Source of the DNA: Anaerofustis stercorihominis
Lineage (GTDB): Bacteria > Bacillota > Clostridia > Eubacteriales > Anaerofustaceae
DNA: 64,000 nt
Direction of reading: 5' to 3'
Assembly: GCF_024623185.1 (NCBI RefSeq)
Contig: NZ_JANJZK010000007.1
Location: 57,554-121,553, forward strand
Part shown: positions 26,872 to 37,367 of the stretch, piece after piece
Numbering within the stretch: position 1 is the stretch's first letter
Layout: each line of letters starts with the position of its first letter
The notes under the pieces: generated by a model
Told to the model about the DNA's origin: nothing
Database searches by the model: none
Seen by the model: only the letters and a program-made list of their open reading frames with translations
Made by a program: the position numbers and the translations under genes

Positions 26872-29322
26872 ATGAAGATAAAGAAATTAGGTATAAAGAG
26901 TTTCGGTAAATTTCAGGATAAGGAAATCGATTTTAAAAACGGACTTAATATAGTTTACGGTAATAACGAAGCCGGTAAATCTACTACACATAAGTTTATT
27001 CAAGGTATGTTTTTCGGTTTCTTTAAGCCTTACAGCAAAAATAAGCTCTACAGTGAAGAGTATAAAAGATATAAACCATGGAACAGCGATTTATATAAAG
27101 GAAGCCTTGAATTTACCATAGGTAAAAGCGAGTATAGGATAGAGAGAAACTTCGATAAGAAGAATGAAGATTTTAAACTCTTCGATAATATTACCGGAGA
27201 AGAATTAACGGACAAGCTTCCTTATGACGGTTCTACAAAGCAGCATATAATATCTCCTGTTATAAGACTAAACAGTGTTTTATTCAATAATACCATATCA
27301 ATAGCACAGCTTGGTAATAAGACCGAGAAAGACTTCAAAAAGGAAATCAGCGAAACTCTTGCAAATTACGAAAAGGGCAATGATAATAAGATTTCCGTAA
27401 ATAAAGCTATCTCGTATCTTGAAAAGCAAAAGGCAGAAATCGGAACGAGAAAACAGTCTAAATCAAACTACGGCAGTGCGGTAATAAAACTTGAAGAATT
27501 AAAAAAATCCAAAGAAAAAGCCGTTATTGCAATGGAAGAAAACAAGGATTATTACCTTCAGGTAAAAGCCTTGGAAGAAAAACTCAAGGAACTTAGAAAG
27601 AAAAAAAGAAAATTAGTTAAAGACTTAAATGATATAGCAAGGAACAGAGAAAAGCATATTTTCTTCAAATACAAAGCTGTCGAAGATGAAAATAATCAGA
27701 TAAGAGAAAAAATAGAAGAATTAAAGAAGTATAAAGATATTAATAACGATATTTATACTCAGTTTTTAAACCTTTATACAGAAAACAAATCTTTGAACGA
27801 ACAGCTTGAGGATTTAAAAAACAAGCAGGAATATGTCAATAATACTCTTTCGGACCTTGATGACGAAGCAAAAGAGGTAAATAAAGAAACAAAGGGAAAA
27901 GACTATAACAAAATAGTTAATGACATAGATATCCTTAAAGACAGACTTGGTAATATCGAAAGACTTAAAGGTAGATTATCGGAAAAGAAAGATGTTTCCG
28001 TTGAAAAAGATTATTCTTCCAAGAGCACTACAAATAAGGTCATCAATATTGTATGTATAGTAAGTGCTGTCATAACGATATTTATGCTTGCATTCAGCTT
28101 TACCATTTCAAAGAGTCTGATGCTTTATTTTTACATTGCTCTGGGTGCTACCGTAGTTCTTGGGATAATGAAGTTAGTCATAATGAGTGTATTTAAGGAA
28201 ACGAGTAAGAAGTATGATAAATATGATACTTCGCTTATCAGGACTCAAAATATGATCGAACTCAATGAAGTTGAAATCAATAAACTCTTAATGGATTATG
28301 AAGAAGAAGATCCATATAAACTCATTGAGATACTTGAGGAGAAGAGTATCATTGCAAAAGAAGCTTCCGTAAATCAAAGCAAGCTTGAAAAATATAAGAT
28401 GGACCTTGAAGATTTTGAAGGTACAACCAAAATTTTAGAAGAGAAAATAAGCGAAAATATCTATAAGATGAATGAAATACTTGTAAATAATAATATTTCA
28501 AGTATAGAAGAATTCAAAGATGCTCTCGAAAAGAGAGAAGAGTATGAAAAATCCATTGAAAGATATGAAAGCAACAATAAGCTTCTGTTAAATATCATAG
28601 ACGGCAATGATATAGCCGAGCTCGAGAAAAAATTCGCAGGGGAAGAAATAGACCAGGCTACTTTGGATACCATAAAGTCAAATGACAGTGCATTCCTTAC
28701 GAACAGTGTAGATGATTTAAATGATGAAATCACCGGAGTGTCTGCGGAGCTTTCAAGGATAAACGGTATATTGGAAGAATCCAATGCATTCAACGAAAAT
28801 CTTTGTGTAATAAACGAAGAGATTTATAAATATGAAAATAAAATCAAAGAGTATGAACATAAACTGCTTGCTTTGGAAACCGCAATAGCAACAATAAATA
28901 ACATCTCCAAAGAAATCCATACCAGCGTTGCACCCAGTCTCAACGAGACTTTGGGTACTATCATGACCAAGATAACCAAAGGTAAATATTCTACGGTCAA
29001 AGTAGACGATAACATGGATGTAATGGTTCTTGATGAACAAAGCGGTCAAATGGTGGACGCCGAAAGTTTAAGCAACGGTACTATAGACCAGATTTATTTG
29101 GCTTTAAGATTTAGTATCATAGATAATCTTTTAGCAAGTAATAAAATGCCTATCATTTTGGATGATTGTTTTGTTCAGTATGATGATTACAGACTTAAAG
29201 AAGTCCTCGAATATCTTCACAGCGTATGCGGTGAAAAACAGATCATCATGTTTACCTGTCATACCAGAGAAGCGAGAGCTCTTAATGAACTAGGGATAGA
29301 TTATAATAAAATCGTTTTATAA
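26872..29322 (+). CDS. SbcC/YhaN-like coiled-coil ATPase
   Basis: 816 residues. Walker A GNNEAGKST is near residues 31-39. Long coiled coils follow, and a hydrophobic stretch around residues 390-440 (VINIVCIVSAVITIFML... and YFYIALGATVVLG) is unusual for SbcC but known in YhaN-type proteins, suggesting membrane association. The C-terminal signature LSNGTIDQIYLALRF and Walker B MPIILDDCF complete the ABC-type head. It is immediately adjacent to the nuclease subunit (no gap). Confidence 0.88.
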   Translation: MKIKKLGIKSFGKFQDKEIDFKNGLNIVYGNNEAGKSTTHKFIQGMFFGFFKPYSKNKLYSEEYKRYKPWNSDLYKGSLEFTIGKSEYRIERNFDKKNEDFKLFDNITGEELTDKLPYDGSTKQHIISPVIRLNSVLFNNTISIAQLGNKTEKDFKKEISETLANYEKGNDNKISVNKAISYLEKQKAEIGTRKQSKSNYGSAVIKLEELKKSKEKAVIAMEENKDYYLQVKALEEKLKELRKKKRKLVKDLNDIARNREKHIFFKYKAVEDENNQIREKIEELKKYKDINNDIYTQFLNLYTENKSLNEQLEDLKNKQEYVNNTLSDLDDEAKEVNKETKGKDYNKIVNDIDILKDRLGNIERLKGRLSEKKDVSVEKDYSSKSTTNKVINIVCIVSAVITIFMLAFSFTISKSLMLYFYIALGATVVLGIMKLVIMSVFKETSKKYDKYDTSLIRTQNMIELNEVEINKLLMDYEEEDPYKLIEILEEKSIIAKEASVNQSKLEKYKMDLEDFEGTTKILEEKISENIYKMNEILVNNNISSIEEFKDALEKREEYEKSIERYESNNKLLLNIIDGNDIAELEKKFAGEEIDQATLDTIKSNDSAFLTNSVDDLNDEITGVSAELSRINGILEESNAFNENLCVINEEIYKYENKIKEYEHKLLALETAIATINNISKEIHTSVAPSLNETLGTIMTKITKGKYSTVKVDDNMDVMVLDEQSGQMVDAESLSNGTIDQIYLALRFSIIDNLLASNKMPIILDDCFVQYDDYRLKEVLEYLHSVCGEKQIIMFTCHTREARALNELGIDYNKIVL

Positions 29323-29335
29323 AAGGAGGATTTAA

Positions 29336-30421
<1,086 letters not shown>

Positions 30422-30490
30422 CATATTTTTTCTATATATTTAATTTTCTTTATGGTAAAATATATGTTGAATGAAAAGAGGTAATCAATT

Positions 30491-30964
30491 ATGAAGAGAA
30501 TGAAGCAAATACTTAGCATTTTAATTATTACTATATTTTTAGGGACTTTGTTCGGCTGCGGTACCGAACCGTCTGCACACAGCAAAGACTTTTCCGATGC
30601 AAAAAATAAATGGACACAGGACAGTATCTATATAGATGCACATGCAAAGAAACCGGTTAAGAATACAAAGACGGATATGGTGCTTGATGATTCATCTATG
30701 ACTGTTACCGTTACATCTAAAAAAGGTTCCCCTAAGACTACTACATATACCGTAAGCGGGGCGAGTGACGGAAAGTTTACTGCTTCAGGAGATGGTGAAA
30801 CAATAGAATATACTTTTAATTATGATCCGGGAGCAAACATTTTACATCTTTATAATACGGATTCTAAAGGCAGAGAAGTACATACGGTCTACAGAGAATA
30901 TTCCGAAGCTCTTCCTTGGGATGACGGAAGTGCCAATAAAACCAATAACAACACTACAAAATAA
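30491..30964 (+). CDS. Putative lipoprotein of unknown function
   Basis: 157 residues with an N-terminal signal and lipobox LFGC, so probably membrane-anchored outside the cell. The mature part is beta-rich and threonine/lysine-rich (SSMTVTVTSKKGSPKTTTYTV) with no recognised domain. GAGGTAATCA precedes the ATG. Its stop lies within the arm of the terminator at 30950-30979. Function is not assigned. Confidence 0.7.
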   Translation: MKRMKQILSILIITIFLGTLFGCGTEPSAHSKDFSDAKNKWTQDSIYIDAHAKKPVKNTKTDMVLDDSSMTVTVTSKKGSPKTTTYTVSGASDGKFTASGDGETIEYTFNYDPGANILHLYNTDSKGREVHTVYREYSEALPWDDGSANKTNNNTTK

Positions 30965-30979
30965 TTTTTGTAGTGTTTC
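30950..30979 (+). terminator. Intrinsic terminator after the lipoprotein gene
   Basis: The arms AACACTACAAA and TTTGTAGTGTT flank the stop codon, followed by a TTTCTT tract. The 5' arm is coding sequence. Confidence 0.6.
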
Positions 30980-30997
30980 TTATAATAGGAGACAAAA

Positions 30998-32149
30998 ATG
31001 TTTAATACTTTAAAAGAAAAATATTTTGATGAAATAAAAAAATTAAGAAGAGACCTTCACAGGATTCCCGAAGAGGGGCTTAAGGAATTTAAGACCAGCA
31101 GGTATATAAAAGACTACCTTACCGACCTTGGGCTTGAATACGAAGAGACAGCGGGCACGGGGGTGCTTTGTTATATTGATATGGGAAGTGAAACGACATA
31201 TGCTTTCAGGACCGATATGGACGGGCTCAGTATAGTAGAAAATAATGATATAGATTTTAAAAGTACTAACCCTGATATGATGCATGCCTGCGGTCACGAC
31301 GGTCATATGTCTATACTCCTAATCTTCGCAAAATATTTAAGTGAGAATAAAGATAAACTTAAAGATAGTATTTTGCTTATATTCCAGCCCGCAGAGGAAG
31401 GACCGGGAGGAGCTAAGCTCATTATTAAAGAAGGCGTACTTAAGAAATATAATGTGAAGAATGTATTTGCTCTTCATTTAAGTCCCAATGTTCCAAAAGG
31501 CAAATATTCTTCAAAGCCTTACGGTTTTTATGCGGCTTCAACCGAATTCACCGTCTTTATAGACGGGAAGTCTTCTCACGGTGCTGCGCCTCATAACGGC
31601 GTCGATGCTATAGTTATTGCCTCACAGTATATAAATGGTATACAAAGCATAGTAAGCAGGAACATAAATCCCATAAGAGAAGGGCTTGTTACCATAGGTA
31701 CTATTAACGGAGGCGACAGGATAAATATAATCGCCGAGCATGTTGAAATGGAAGGTACCATAAGGACTCTCGATAAAGATACGTACAAGATAATCGATAA
31801 AAGGATGCATACTCTCGCAGAAGGTTTAAGCGAAGCTTATGACTGTAAGATAACTTATGACTGGAGACCGTTCTACGGGATAACTTATAATGATAAAGAA
31901 TTATATGAAAAAGTGGTTCCTGCATTTAAAGATGATTATATCCTCGGTGATGCGATATTGAGTGCGGAAGATTTTTCTTTTTACTCTGAAGAAGTACCTT
32001 GCTTTTTCTATGAGCTTGGTATAAGAGAAGAAGATAAAGGGTATGTTCATCCTCTTCATAACGCATGTTTCAACTTCGATGAAGAAAGTCTTTTATATGG
32101 CGTAATGGGCGATATCAATATATTAAAGACTTTAGGTGCAATTGAATAA
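30998..32149 (+). CDS. M20-family amidohydrolase/metallopeptidase
   Basis: 383 residues. Zinc-ligand motifs HACGHDGHM, FQPAEEGPGGA and the C-terminal LHNACFNFDEE are those of the M20D group (hippurate, indole-acetyl-amino-acid or N-acetyl-diaminopimelate hydrolases). A dimerisation domain with SSHGAAPHNGVDAIV lies between. The window also has dapH, which makes the N-acetyl branch of lysine synthesis and needs such a deacetylase (DapL), so that role is attractive but not proven. AGGAGAC precedes the ATG. Confidence 0.85.
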   Translation: MFNTLKEKYFDEIKKLRRDLHRIPEEGLKEFKTSRYIKDYLTDLGLEYEETAGTGVLCYIDMGSETTYAFRTDMDGLSIVENNDIDFKSTNPDMMHACGHDGHMSILLIFAKYLSENKDKLKDSILLIFQPAEEGPGGAKLIIKEGVLKKYNVKNVFALHLSPNVPKGKYSSKPYGFYAASTEFTVFIDGKSSHGAAPHNGVDAIVIASQYINGIQSIVSRNINPIREGLVTIGTINGGDRINIIAEHVEMEGTIRTLDKDTYKIIDKRMHTLAEGLSEAYDCKITYDWRPFYGITYNDKELYEKVVPAFKDDYILGDAILSAEDFSFYSEEVPCFFYELGIREEDKGYVHPLHNACFNFDEESLLYGVMGDINILKTLGAIE

Positions 32150-32162
32150 ATATCTATAAATT

Positions 32163-32190
32163 AAAAGCTTCCTTACGGGGAGCTTTTTTT
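32163..32190 (+). terminator. Intrinsic terminator after the M20 gene
   Basis: The AAAAGCT/AGCTTTT stem with inner CC/GG pairs and a short loop is followed by seven T. Confidence 0.85.
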
Positions 32191-32300
32191 GTGGATTAAC
32201 TGTGGATAACTATCCTCTCATATCATTCCGATTAGTAGTATTAAAAGCTGATTTTTATATGCTAGAATTTAATAAAAATGTTGAAATACGGAAGATAGAT

Positions 32301-33797
32301 ATGAATATCAAAAGACCTGCTTTAATAATATTTCTATATATTTTATATGGACTTTTAATGTCTTATTTTAATGCGGAAAATATCATATTCTTTCCGTTAC
32401 TTTTGATTTCATTTATTTTGCTGTTCATTTTATTTAGGGATATTTCTCTTAGGATAATCTTTATTATTTGTATCCTTCTCAGTACTTTTACTTTCTATCA
32501 TACTTCTTACAGACTTGATTATATAAGCGAATTGGATAAATTCACCGATGATAATATAAGCATAACCGCTCAGGTAGTGAGCGCACCTTCTTATAAAGAG
32601 AAAACTACTTGGATTTATGTAAAAGACGTAAAGTATGAGTTGAATGGGAAGATACACACTTCAAAAGATAAACTGCAAATAGTTATTTATAATGATAACG
32701 GAAAATATAAAGTCGGAAGCTATTACAGATTTTACGGAAAAGTAAAACATCCCATTGCTTTTAAAGGCTTTAACTATAATTTATTTTTAAGGACTTTGAA
32801 TGTTTATAACTACATGAATGTAAACTATAAAAATATCGATTTTGTAAGGGAAGACCACTTTCCCTTTTATTTGGATAAGGCATTTGTTTTAAGGGACAGA
32901 TACAGAAGTAACTTGGAAAGAAATATGAAAAGTGAAGATAACGTCAATCTCCTAATGGGAATGCTTTTCTCCGAAAAGAATGTAGATGATGAAACTTATG
33001 CAAATTTTAAGATAACCGGTCTCAGCCATGTACTTGCGGTCTCCGGACTTCATGTCGGTCTTATTTATGCCGTGATAATTTATTTTCTTTCGATGTTTGA
33101 TATAAAGAAACGCTACAGAGTATTTATAATCGCTCCGATTTTATTTGTGTATGTAATGCTTGCGGGGATGTCCTTTTCTGCCACCAGAGCCATGATGTTA
33201 TGTCTGTTTAATGAAGTTTTATCCATGAAACACGAAGAAGACAACGATCCTTTCAACCATACTTTTATAATTGCCTCTATACTTCTTTTAATAAATCCGC
33301 TGAGTATCTTCCATGTAAGCTTTCAGCTTTCATTCGCAGCTGTCATGGGAATATTTCTTTTATCTCCGGTGATGAGAAATAAACTTCTCGATATATTCAA
33401 TGAAGATAATAACATTGTGAAATATTTTATTGAGATGTTTTGTATAAGTACTTCTGCGTATTTATTTACTCTTCCGATAATTATAAATACTTTTGGTGCC
33501 ATGTCTGTGATAAGTATATTATGCAATTTAATAATAGTTCCTTTTATTGCTCCCATTATCGTAATGGGACTGGTTGGCGGTATTTCCGGAAGATATGTGT
33601 TTGGATATATAGTGTTAAATCTTTTGGATTTGATATTGACCTTTATCAGAAGAGTTGTTAAATTACTGGCTTCCATACCCTTTGCTTCGGTAAAGGTCGG
33701 TCATTTGAATATTGTTTTTTTATTTTTATATTATATTTTGCTTCTTATATTCGCGGGATATATAACTATTCCAAAAAAGAAAAAAAGTAAATTTTAA
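32301..33797 (+). CDS. comEC: ComEC/Rec2-type competence membrane channel without MBL domain
   Basis: 498 residues from the ATG at 32301, preceded by CGGAAG; the frame extends upstream to 32202 but without a ribosome site. Two N-terminal membrane segments, an OB-like extracellular domain (DKFTDDNISITAQVVSAPSY), then the competence domain with SHVLAVSGLHVGLIYAV and about nine further membrane segments. ComEC carries transforming DNA across the membrane. Typical proteins are 700 or more residues and end in an MBL nuclease domain; here the chain ends at a basic KKKKSKF tail directly after the last membrane segment. Confidence 0.88.
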   Translation: MNIKRPALIIFLYILYGLLMSYFNAENIIFFPLLLISFILLFILFRDISLRIIFIICILLSTFTFYHTSYRLDYISELDKFTDDNISITAQVVSAPSYKEKTTWIYVKDVKYELNGKIHTSKDKLQIVIYNDNGKYKVGSYYRFYGKVKHPIAFKGFNYNLFLRTLNVYNYMNVNYKNIDFVREDHFPFYLDKAFVLRDRYRSNLERNMKSEDNVNLLMGMLFSEKNVDDETYANFKITGLSHVLAVSGLHVGLIYAVIIYFLSMFDIKKRYRVFIIAPILFVYVMLAGMSFSATRAMMLCLFNEVLSMKHEEDNDPFNHTFIIASILLLINPLSIFHVSFQLSFAAVMGIFLLSPVMRNKLLDIFNEDNNIVKYFIEMFCISTSAYLFTLPIIINTFGAMSVISILCNLIIVPFIAPIIVMGLVGGISGRYVFGYIVLNLLDLILTFIRRVVKLLASIPFASVKVGHLNIVFLFLYYILLLIFAGYITIPKKKKSKF

Positions 33798-33839
33798 TTA
33801 TTATATTTTTATGATACAATGTCCATATGGGAGACGGCT

Positions 33840-34850
33840 ATGGATTACATTAAATTAAACGATAATATAAAGAAGAAGAATTTTAAAAATATATATCTAT
33901 TCAACGTAGGGGAAAATTACATTGCGAAGATGATGCTGGACAGCCTCAAAAGTGCTCTTATATTAAAGGACTATGAAGATTTCAATTACTCTGTATTCGA
34001 CGGTAAAAAACTTGATATAAATAAAATATATGAGCTTATGGAAACTCTGCCTATGCTCGATGAACATAGGCTTATACTTATAAAAAGCGAATACGCAAAA
34101 AATAAAGATTTCAGCAAGAAGCTTAACGAAATCATCAAAGACATACCTCCTTCAACAGTAATTATCATTTGGTCGGAGGGTAACTTTGATAAAAGGACGG
34201 CTCTTTTTAAAACAATAAAAAAAGAGGGGGATATCGTTGATTTTGAAAAGTTCAAGGAATTTAAGCTTGAAAACTGGATAAGGAATAAGGTAAAAAACAA
34301 AAATTTCATTTTATCAAAAGACGCAATAGGCTATTTCATAGAAGCCAGCGGATATTTGCTTGACGGCAGTGAGGTCGACCTTGGATACTTCGTAAGTGAA
34401 ATAGATAAGCTTTCCAGTTTAGGAAAAAGAGAAATCGATTTAGAAGACGTAAAGAAAATAATAAGTGTCAATATAAAGGACGAGATATTCAAGCTTACCG
34501 ATGCTCTCAGGGATAAAAATACCGACTACGCTTTTAGACTTCTCAGTAATTTGGAATACAACAATGTAAATTTCATGCAGATTTTGGCTGTTGTAATAAG
34601 AAATCTCGAAAACATGTATTTGTGTAAGGAATACATGAAAAAGAAAAAGAGTGAAAAAGATATAGTAAATGATTATTCTCTGCATCCCTATGCGGTTAAA
34701 ATGGCGAATATTTCCGCAAAGAAATATTCCGATAAGGAGATACATGAAGCCTTGAATTTATGTCTGGACTTGGATTATAAAATCAAGATAGGCGAAATGA
34801 GGAACAGGGAAGCGGGAATAATACTCATAGAAAAAATTTCAAACAGGTAG
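33840..34850 (+). CDS. holA: DNA polymerase III delta subunit
   Basis: 336 residues from the ATG at 33840, which has GGGAG six bases upstream; a frame from 33819 is possible but lacks a ribosome site. It shows the delta pattern: NIYLFNVGENYIAKMMLDSL, then LPMLDEHRLILIKSE, a C-terminal collar with IFKLTDALRDKNTDYAFRLL and AVVIRNLENMYL. It is the wrench subunit of the clamp loader that opens the beta clamp. It lies just after comEC, a common order in Firmicutes. Confidence 0.9.
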   Translation: MDYIKLNDNIKKKNFKNIYLFNVGENYIAKMMLDSLKSALILKDYEDFNYSVFDGKKLDINKIYELMETLPMLDEHRLILIKSEYAKNKDFSKKLNEIIKDIPPSTVIIIWSEGNFDKRTALFKTIKKEGDIVDFEKFKEFKLENWIRNKVKNKNFILSKDAIGYFIEASGYLLDGSEVDLGYFVSEIDKLSSLGKREIDLEDVKKIISVNIKDEIFKLTDALRDKNTDYAFRLLSNLEYNNVNFMQILAVVIRNLENMYLCKEYMKKKKSEKDIVNDYSLHPYAVKMANISAKKYSDKEIHEALNLCLDLDYKIKIGEMRNREAGIILIEKISNR

Positions 34851-34859
34851 GAGGTAACA

Positions 34860-35705
34860 ATGTATAAAGTATCACTGCATAATCACACGACTTTGAGCGA
34901 CGGGAAAACCGATATGGAAGAAATGGTATTGGCTGCAATTGAGAGAGGATTTACTCACTTTGGTATAACGGATCATGTTTGCACTTATAAATATGAAGAC
35001 CACTCTTTAAAACCGGATAAATACGACGAATATGTCGATAAAGTTCATGAGCTTAGAGATAAATATAAAGATAAAATAGAGCTGTTCGCGGGTATAGAGA
35101 GCGAAAGATATGCAAATAAGGGGTATCTTGTAAGCGACTTAAGTAATATAAGACCGAGACTTGATTATATAGTAGGTTCCGTACATGTTACATATCCGGG
35201 CGAGATAATGGAGCCTGTGGATGAACTTTGTTCTAAATTCAGGAAGTCTTTGGAAAGAAGTTACGATAATGACGCAAGAAAATTTGTGACGGATTATTTT
35301 GAAAATTATTATAATAACTTGGCTGAACTGAAACCGGAGGTTGCGGGACATATAGATTTGATAAAGAAAAACAACATAGACGGGATTTTCTTTGACGAAA
35401 CCGCATGTTGGTATAAGGATTTGGTTTCGGATGTGCTTGATAAAATAAAGGAAATAGACAGCGTGCTGGAGCTTAATACCGGTGGAGGTTATAAACATGG
35501 TGTTAGAAGTCTTTATCCCTCTGATGTAATAATAAAAATGGCAAAGGATAAAGGTATCAAATTCACCATGTCAAGCGACGCTCATAATATAGAAATGCTT
35601 GATGTTTTGTATGATCTCGGTGTCAACAGATTAAAGGCAGCGGGTATAAATAAGCTATATACTTATTCCAATAAGGAAAAGGGATTTATCTCATTTGATA
35701 TTTAA
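34860..35705 (+). CDS. PHP-domain histidinol-phosphatase-like protein
   Basis: 281 residues. PHP motifs in order: SLHNHTTLSDGK, FGITDHV, GIESERY, VGSVHV, AGHIDLIKK, ELNTGGG and SSDAH. These match HisK-type histidinol-phosphate phosphatases, which finish histidine synthesis before histidinol dehydrogenase. No other his gene is in the window, so a different phosphoester substrate cannot be excluded. It follows holA by nine bases with a GGAGG ribosome site. Confidence 0.82.
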   Translation: MYKVSLHNHTTLSDGKTDMEEMVLAAIERGFTHFGITDHVCTYKYEDHSLKPDKYDEYVDKVHELRDKYKDKIELFAGIESERYANKGYLVSDLSNIRPRLDYIVGSVHVTYPGEIMEPVDELCSKFRKSLERSYDNDARKFVTDYFENYYNNLAELKPEVAGHIDLIKKNNIDGIFFDETACWYKDLVSDVLDKIKEIDSVLELNTGGGYKHGVRSLYPSDVIIKMAKDKGIKFTMSSDAHNIEMLDVLYDLGVNRLKAAGINKLYTYSNKEKGFISFDI

Positions 35706-35731
35706 AGGATATATTTTTATATCCTTTTTTA
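35704..35731 (+). terminator. Intrinsic terminator after the PHP gene
   Basis: AAAGGATAT and ATATCCTTT form a 9-bp stem with a short T-rich loop, followed by a T run. Confidence 0.85.
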
Positions 35732-35737
35732 TTTTTA

Positions 35738-35770
35738 TGCAATAAAATTATCTTTTGAATTGTTATATTA
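35738..35770 (+). promoter_or_regulatory. Putative ECF-sigma promoter of the sigma/anti-sigma operon
   Basis: TGCAATAAA (35738-35746), 15 bases, then GTTATATTA (35762-35770). The same two blocks with identical 15-base spacing occur at 37308-37340 before the His-rich gene. The shared upstream block extends to 14 identical bases. An autoregulated sigma promoter is the simplest reading. Confidence 0.55.
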
Positions 35771-35790
35771 GTGAAAGTTTTGAAGCCAAA

Positions 35791-35819
35791 TTGATTTTAT
35801 AGAAAAATATTGTTATACT
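35791..35819 (+). promoter_or_regulatory. SigA-type promoter of the sigma/anti-sigma operon
   Basis: TTGATT (35791-35796) and TATACT (35814-35819) with a 17-base spacer, 28 bases before the start codon. It would give basal expression besides the upstream candidate ECF promoter. Confidence 0.55.
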
Positions 35820-35847
35820 TTGTAAAAATATAAAATGAGGATAAATT

Positions 35848-36441
35848 ATGTTACTTTTTGCTGAAATCTTTGGAGGGGAAGATAGCGTAAATACTAATAA
35901 GGAAATACCTATAGACGATAATACGATAATCGAAATAGGTATGAGTTCCAAAGAAGCTTTTGAAAAGCTTTATTATGCGACCGATAAAGTTTTATATGCT
36001 TATATACTATCATTTTTGAAAAATCATGAAGATACTATGGACGTACTTCATGATACATATATAAAAATAAGATCGGCGGCACATCTTTATAAACCCATGA
36101 ATAAACCCATGGCTTGGGTATTCACTATTGCGAGGAACCTTGCAAAGACTAAAATAACCCAAAACAAAAGAAATTTATATCGTGATAATACCGATATAGA
36201 GAATGATTTGAGCTTTTCTTATGTGACGGACGCAGAGGATAGAATGGTGCTTATTACCGTACTCAAAGAGCTGACGGAGGAAGAAAGAAGTATAATCCTG
36301 CTTCATGCGGTTTCTGGTCTTAAGCATAAAGAAATAGCGGAGGATTTAAAACTGCCGCTGTCAACGGTTTTGTCAAAGTATAACAGGGGACTGAAAAAAC
36401 TTAAAAATAAACTTGAAAAGAAAGGAGTAAGATATGAATAA
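35848..36441 (+). CDS. ECF-type RNA polymerase sigma factor
   Basis: 197 residues. After an unusual 35-residue N-terminal extension, sigma region 2 is seen around YYATDKVLYAYILSFLKNHEDTMDVLHDTYIKI...MAWVFTIARNLAKT. Region 4 has LTEEERSIILLHAVSGLKHKEIAEDLKLPLSTVLSKYNRGLKKLK with its HTH. There is no region 3, as in ECF factors. The gene overlaps the anti-sigma gene by eight bases. Promoter candidates upstream suggest both basal and autoregulated expression. Confidence 0.9.
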   Translation: MLLFAEIFGGEDSVNTNKEIPIDDNTIIEIGMSSKEAFEKLYYATDKVLYAYILSFLKNHEDTMDVLHDTYIKIRSAAHLYKPMNKPMAWVFTIARNLAKTKITQNKRNLYRDNTDIENDLSFSYVTDAEDRMVLITVLKELTEEERSIILLHAVSGLKHKEIAEDLKLPLSTVLSKYNRGLKKLKNKLEKKGVRYE

Positions 36442-37294
36442 ATATGAAGAAAAACTAAAGAATGCCATATATCAAGCTCCTTTACCGGAGCCGGACAAAC
36501 TTTACGAAGAGGCTATCATAAAAATGGAAGAAGATGATGAAATAACGTCTGATAAGAAGAAATGTGATTTTAAGAAGTTTTTTGCTCCCGCAATCAGTGC
36601 CGTTACATGTTGCCTTATGATTTTTGTATTTTGGTATTCTCAAAACCTTATGCCTTATAATTCTATAGATATCGATGTTAACCCAAGCTTGGAAATAGTG
36701 ACAAATAAGAAAAATAAAGTAATAGATATAAAATCATACAATAAGGGTGCTTACGAAGTAGTTGATGGAATAGATTATAAAAACAGAGATATTGATTTTG
36801 TAATAAAAAGAATACTTGACAATATGTTAAAAGAAGGTTACTTGATAGAAGGATATGATTTACTGATGCTTTCAACAAACGATAAGAATAAAGACTTATC
36901 AAAAAAAATATTAGATGATTTGGACAGTTATATAAAAGATTATTTATCGGCATTTAATGTTTCCTCCGTTGTATTAAAACAATATTATGATGACAGCAGT
37001 CATAAGAATATTGATATAAAGGGATGCTCATTGGGTAAATATAATCTGATTGAAGAAATTATCAGCTTAAATCCTTCATTAAATGAAGAAGAGCTTAAAT
37101 TGTATTCCGTAAGAAAACTTGTAAGCATATATTATGAGCTTAGCAATAACGATGAAAAAAATCATTTGCATGCAAGTAATAAGGAAGATGTCATAAAGGC
37201 ATGCGGACACTCCAATACAAAAAAAGAAATACATGACAAAGGACACGAGAAGAAAAAGGAACATAAAAAAGAAAGAGAAAAAAATCATCATTAA
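36434..37294 (+). CDS. RsgI-like membrane anti-sigma factor with His-rich tail
   Basis: 286 residues. A cytoplasmic N-terminal part (1-48) would bind the sigma factor. One membrane segment (about 49-68) is followed by an extracellular domain beginning IDIDVNPSLEIVTNKKNKVIDI. The Asn83-Pro84 bond lies in the conserved VNPS motif at which RsgI proteins are known to self-cleave during signalling. The C-terminus, from about residue 243, is unusually rich in His, Lys and Glu (HSNTKKEIHDKGHEKKKEHK), which suggests metal binding. The gene is translationally coupled to the sigma gene. Confidence 0.8.
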   Translation: MNKYEEKLKNAIYQAPLPEPDKLYEEAIIKMEEDDEITSDKKKCDFKKFFAPAISAVTCCLMIFVFWYSQNLMPYNSIDIDVNPSLEIVTNKKNKVIDIKSYNKGAYEVVDGIDYKNRDIDFVIKRILDNMLKEGYLIEGYDLLMLSTNDKNKDLSKKILDDLDSYIKDYLSAFNVSSVVLKQYYDDSSHKNIDIKGCSLGKYNLIEEIISLNPSLNEEELKLYSVRKLVSIYYELSNNDEKNHLHASNKEDVIKACGHSNTKKEIHDKGHEKKKEHKKEREKNHH

Positions 37295-37307
37295 AAATAA
37301 AATTTTA

Positions 37308-37340
37308 TGCAATAAATACTCTATGTGATTAGTTATATTA
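37308..37340 (+). promoter_or_regulatory. Second copy of the putative ECF promoter, before the His-rich gene
   Basis: TGCAATAAA (37308-37316), 15 bases, GTTATATTA (37332-37340), matching the element before the sigma gene. The downstream block is also part of a perfect 16-bp palindrome (37332-37347). Initiation near 37347 would leave about 20 bases to the ATG with AAGGAG between. Confidence 0.55.
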
Positions 37341-37367
37341 ATATAACAATAAAAAGGAGATTTATAT

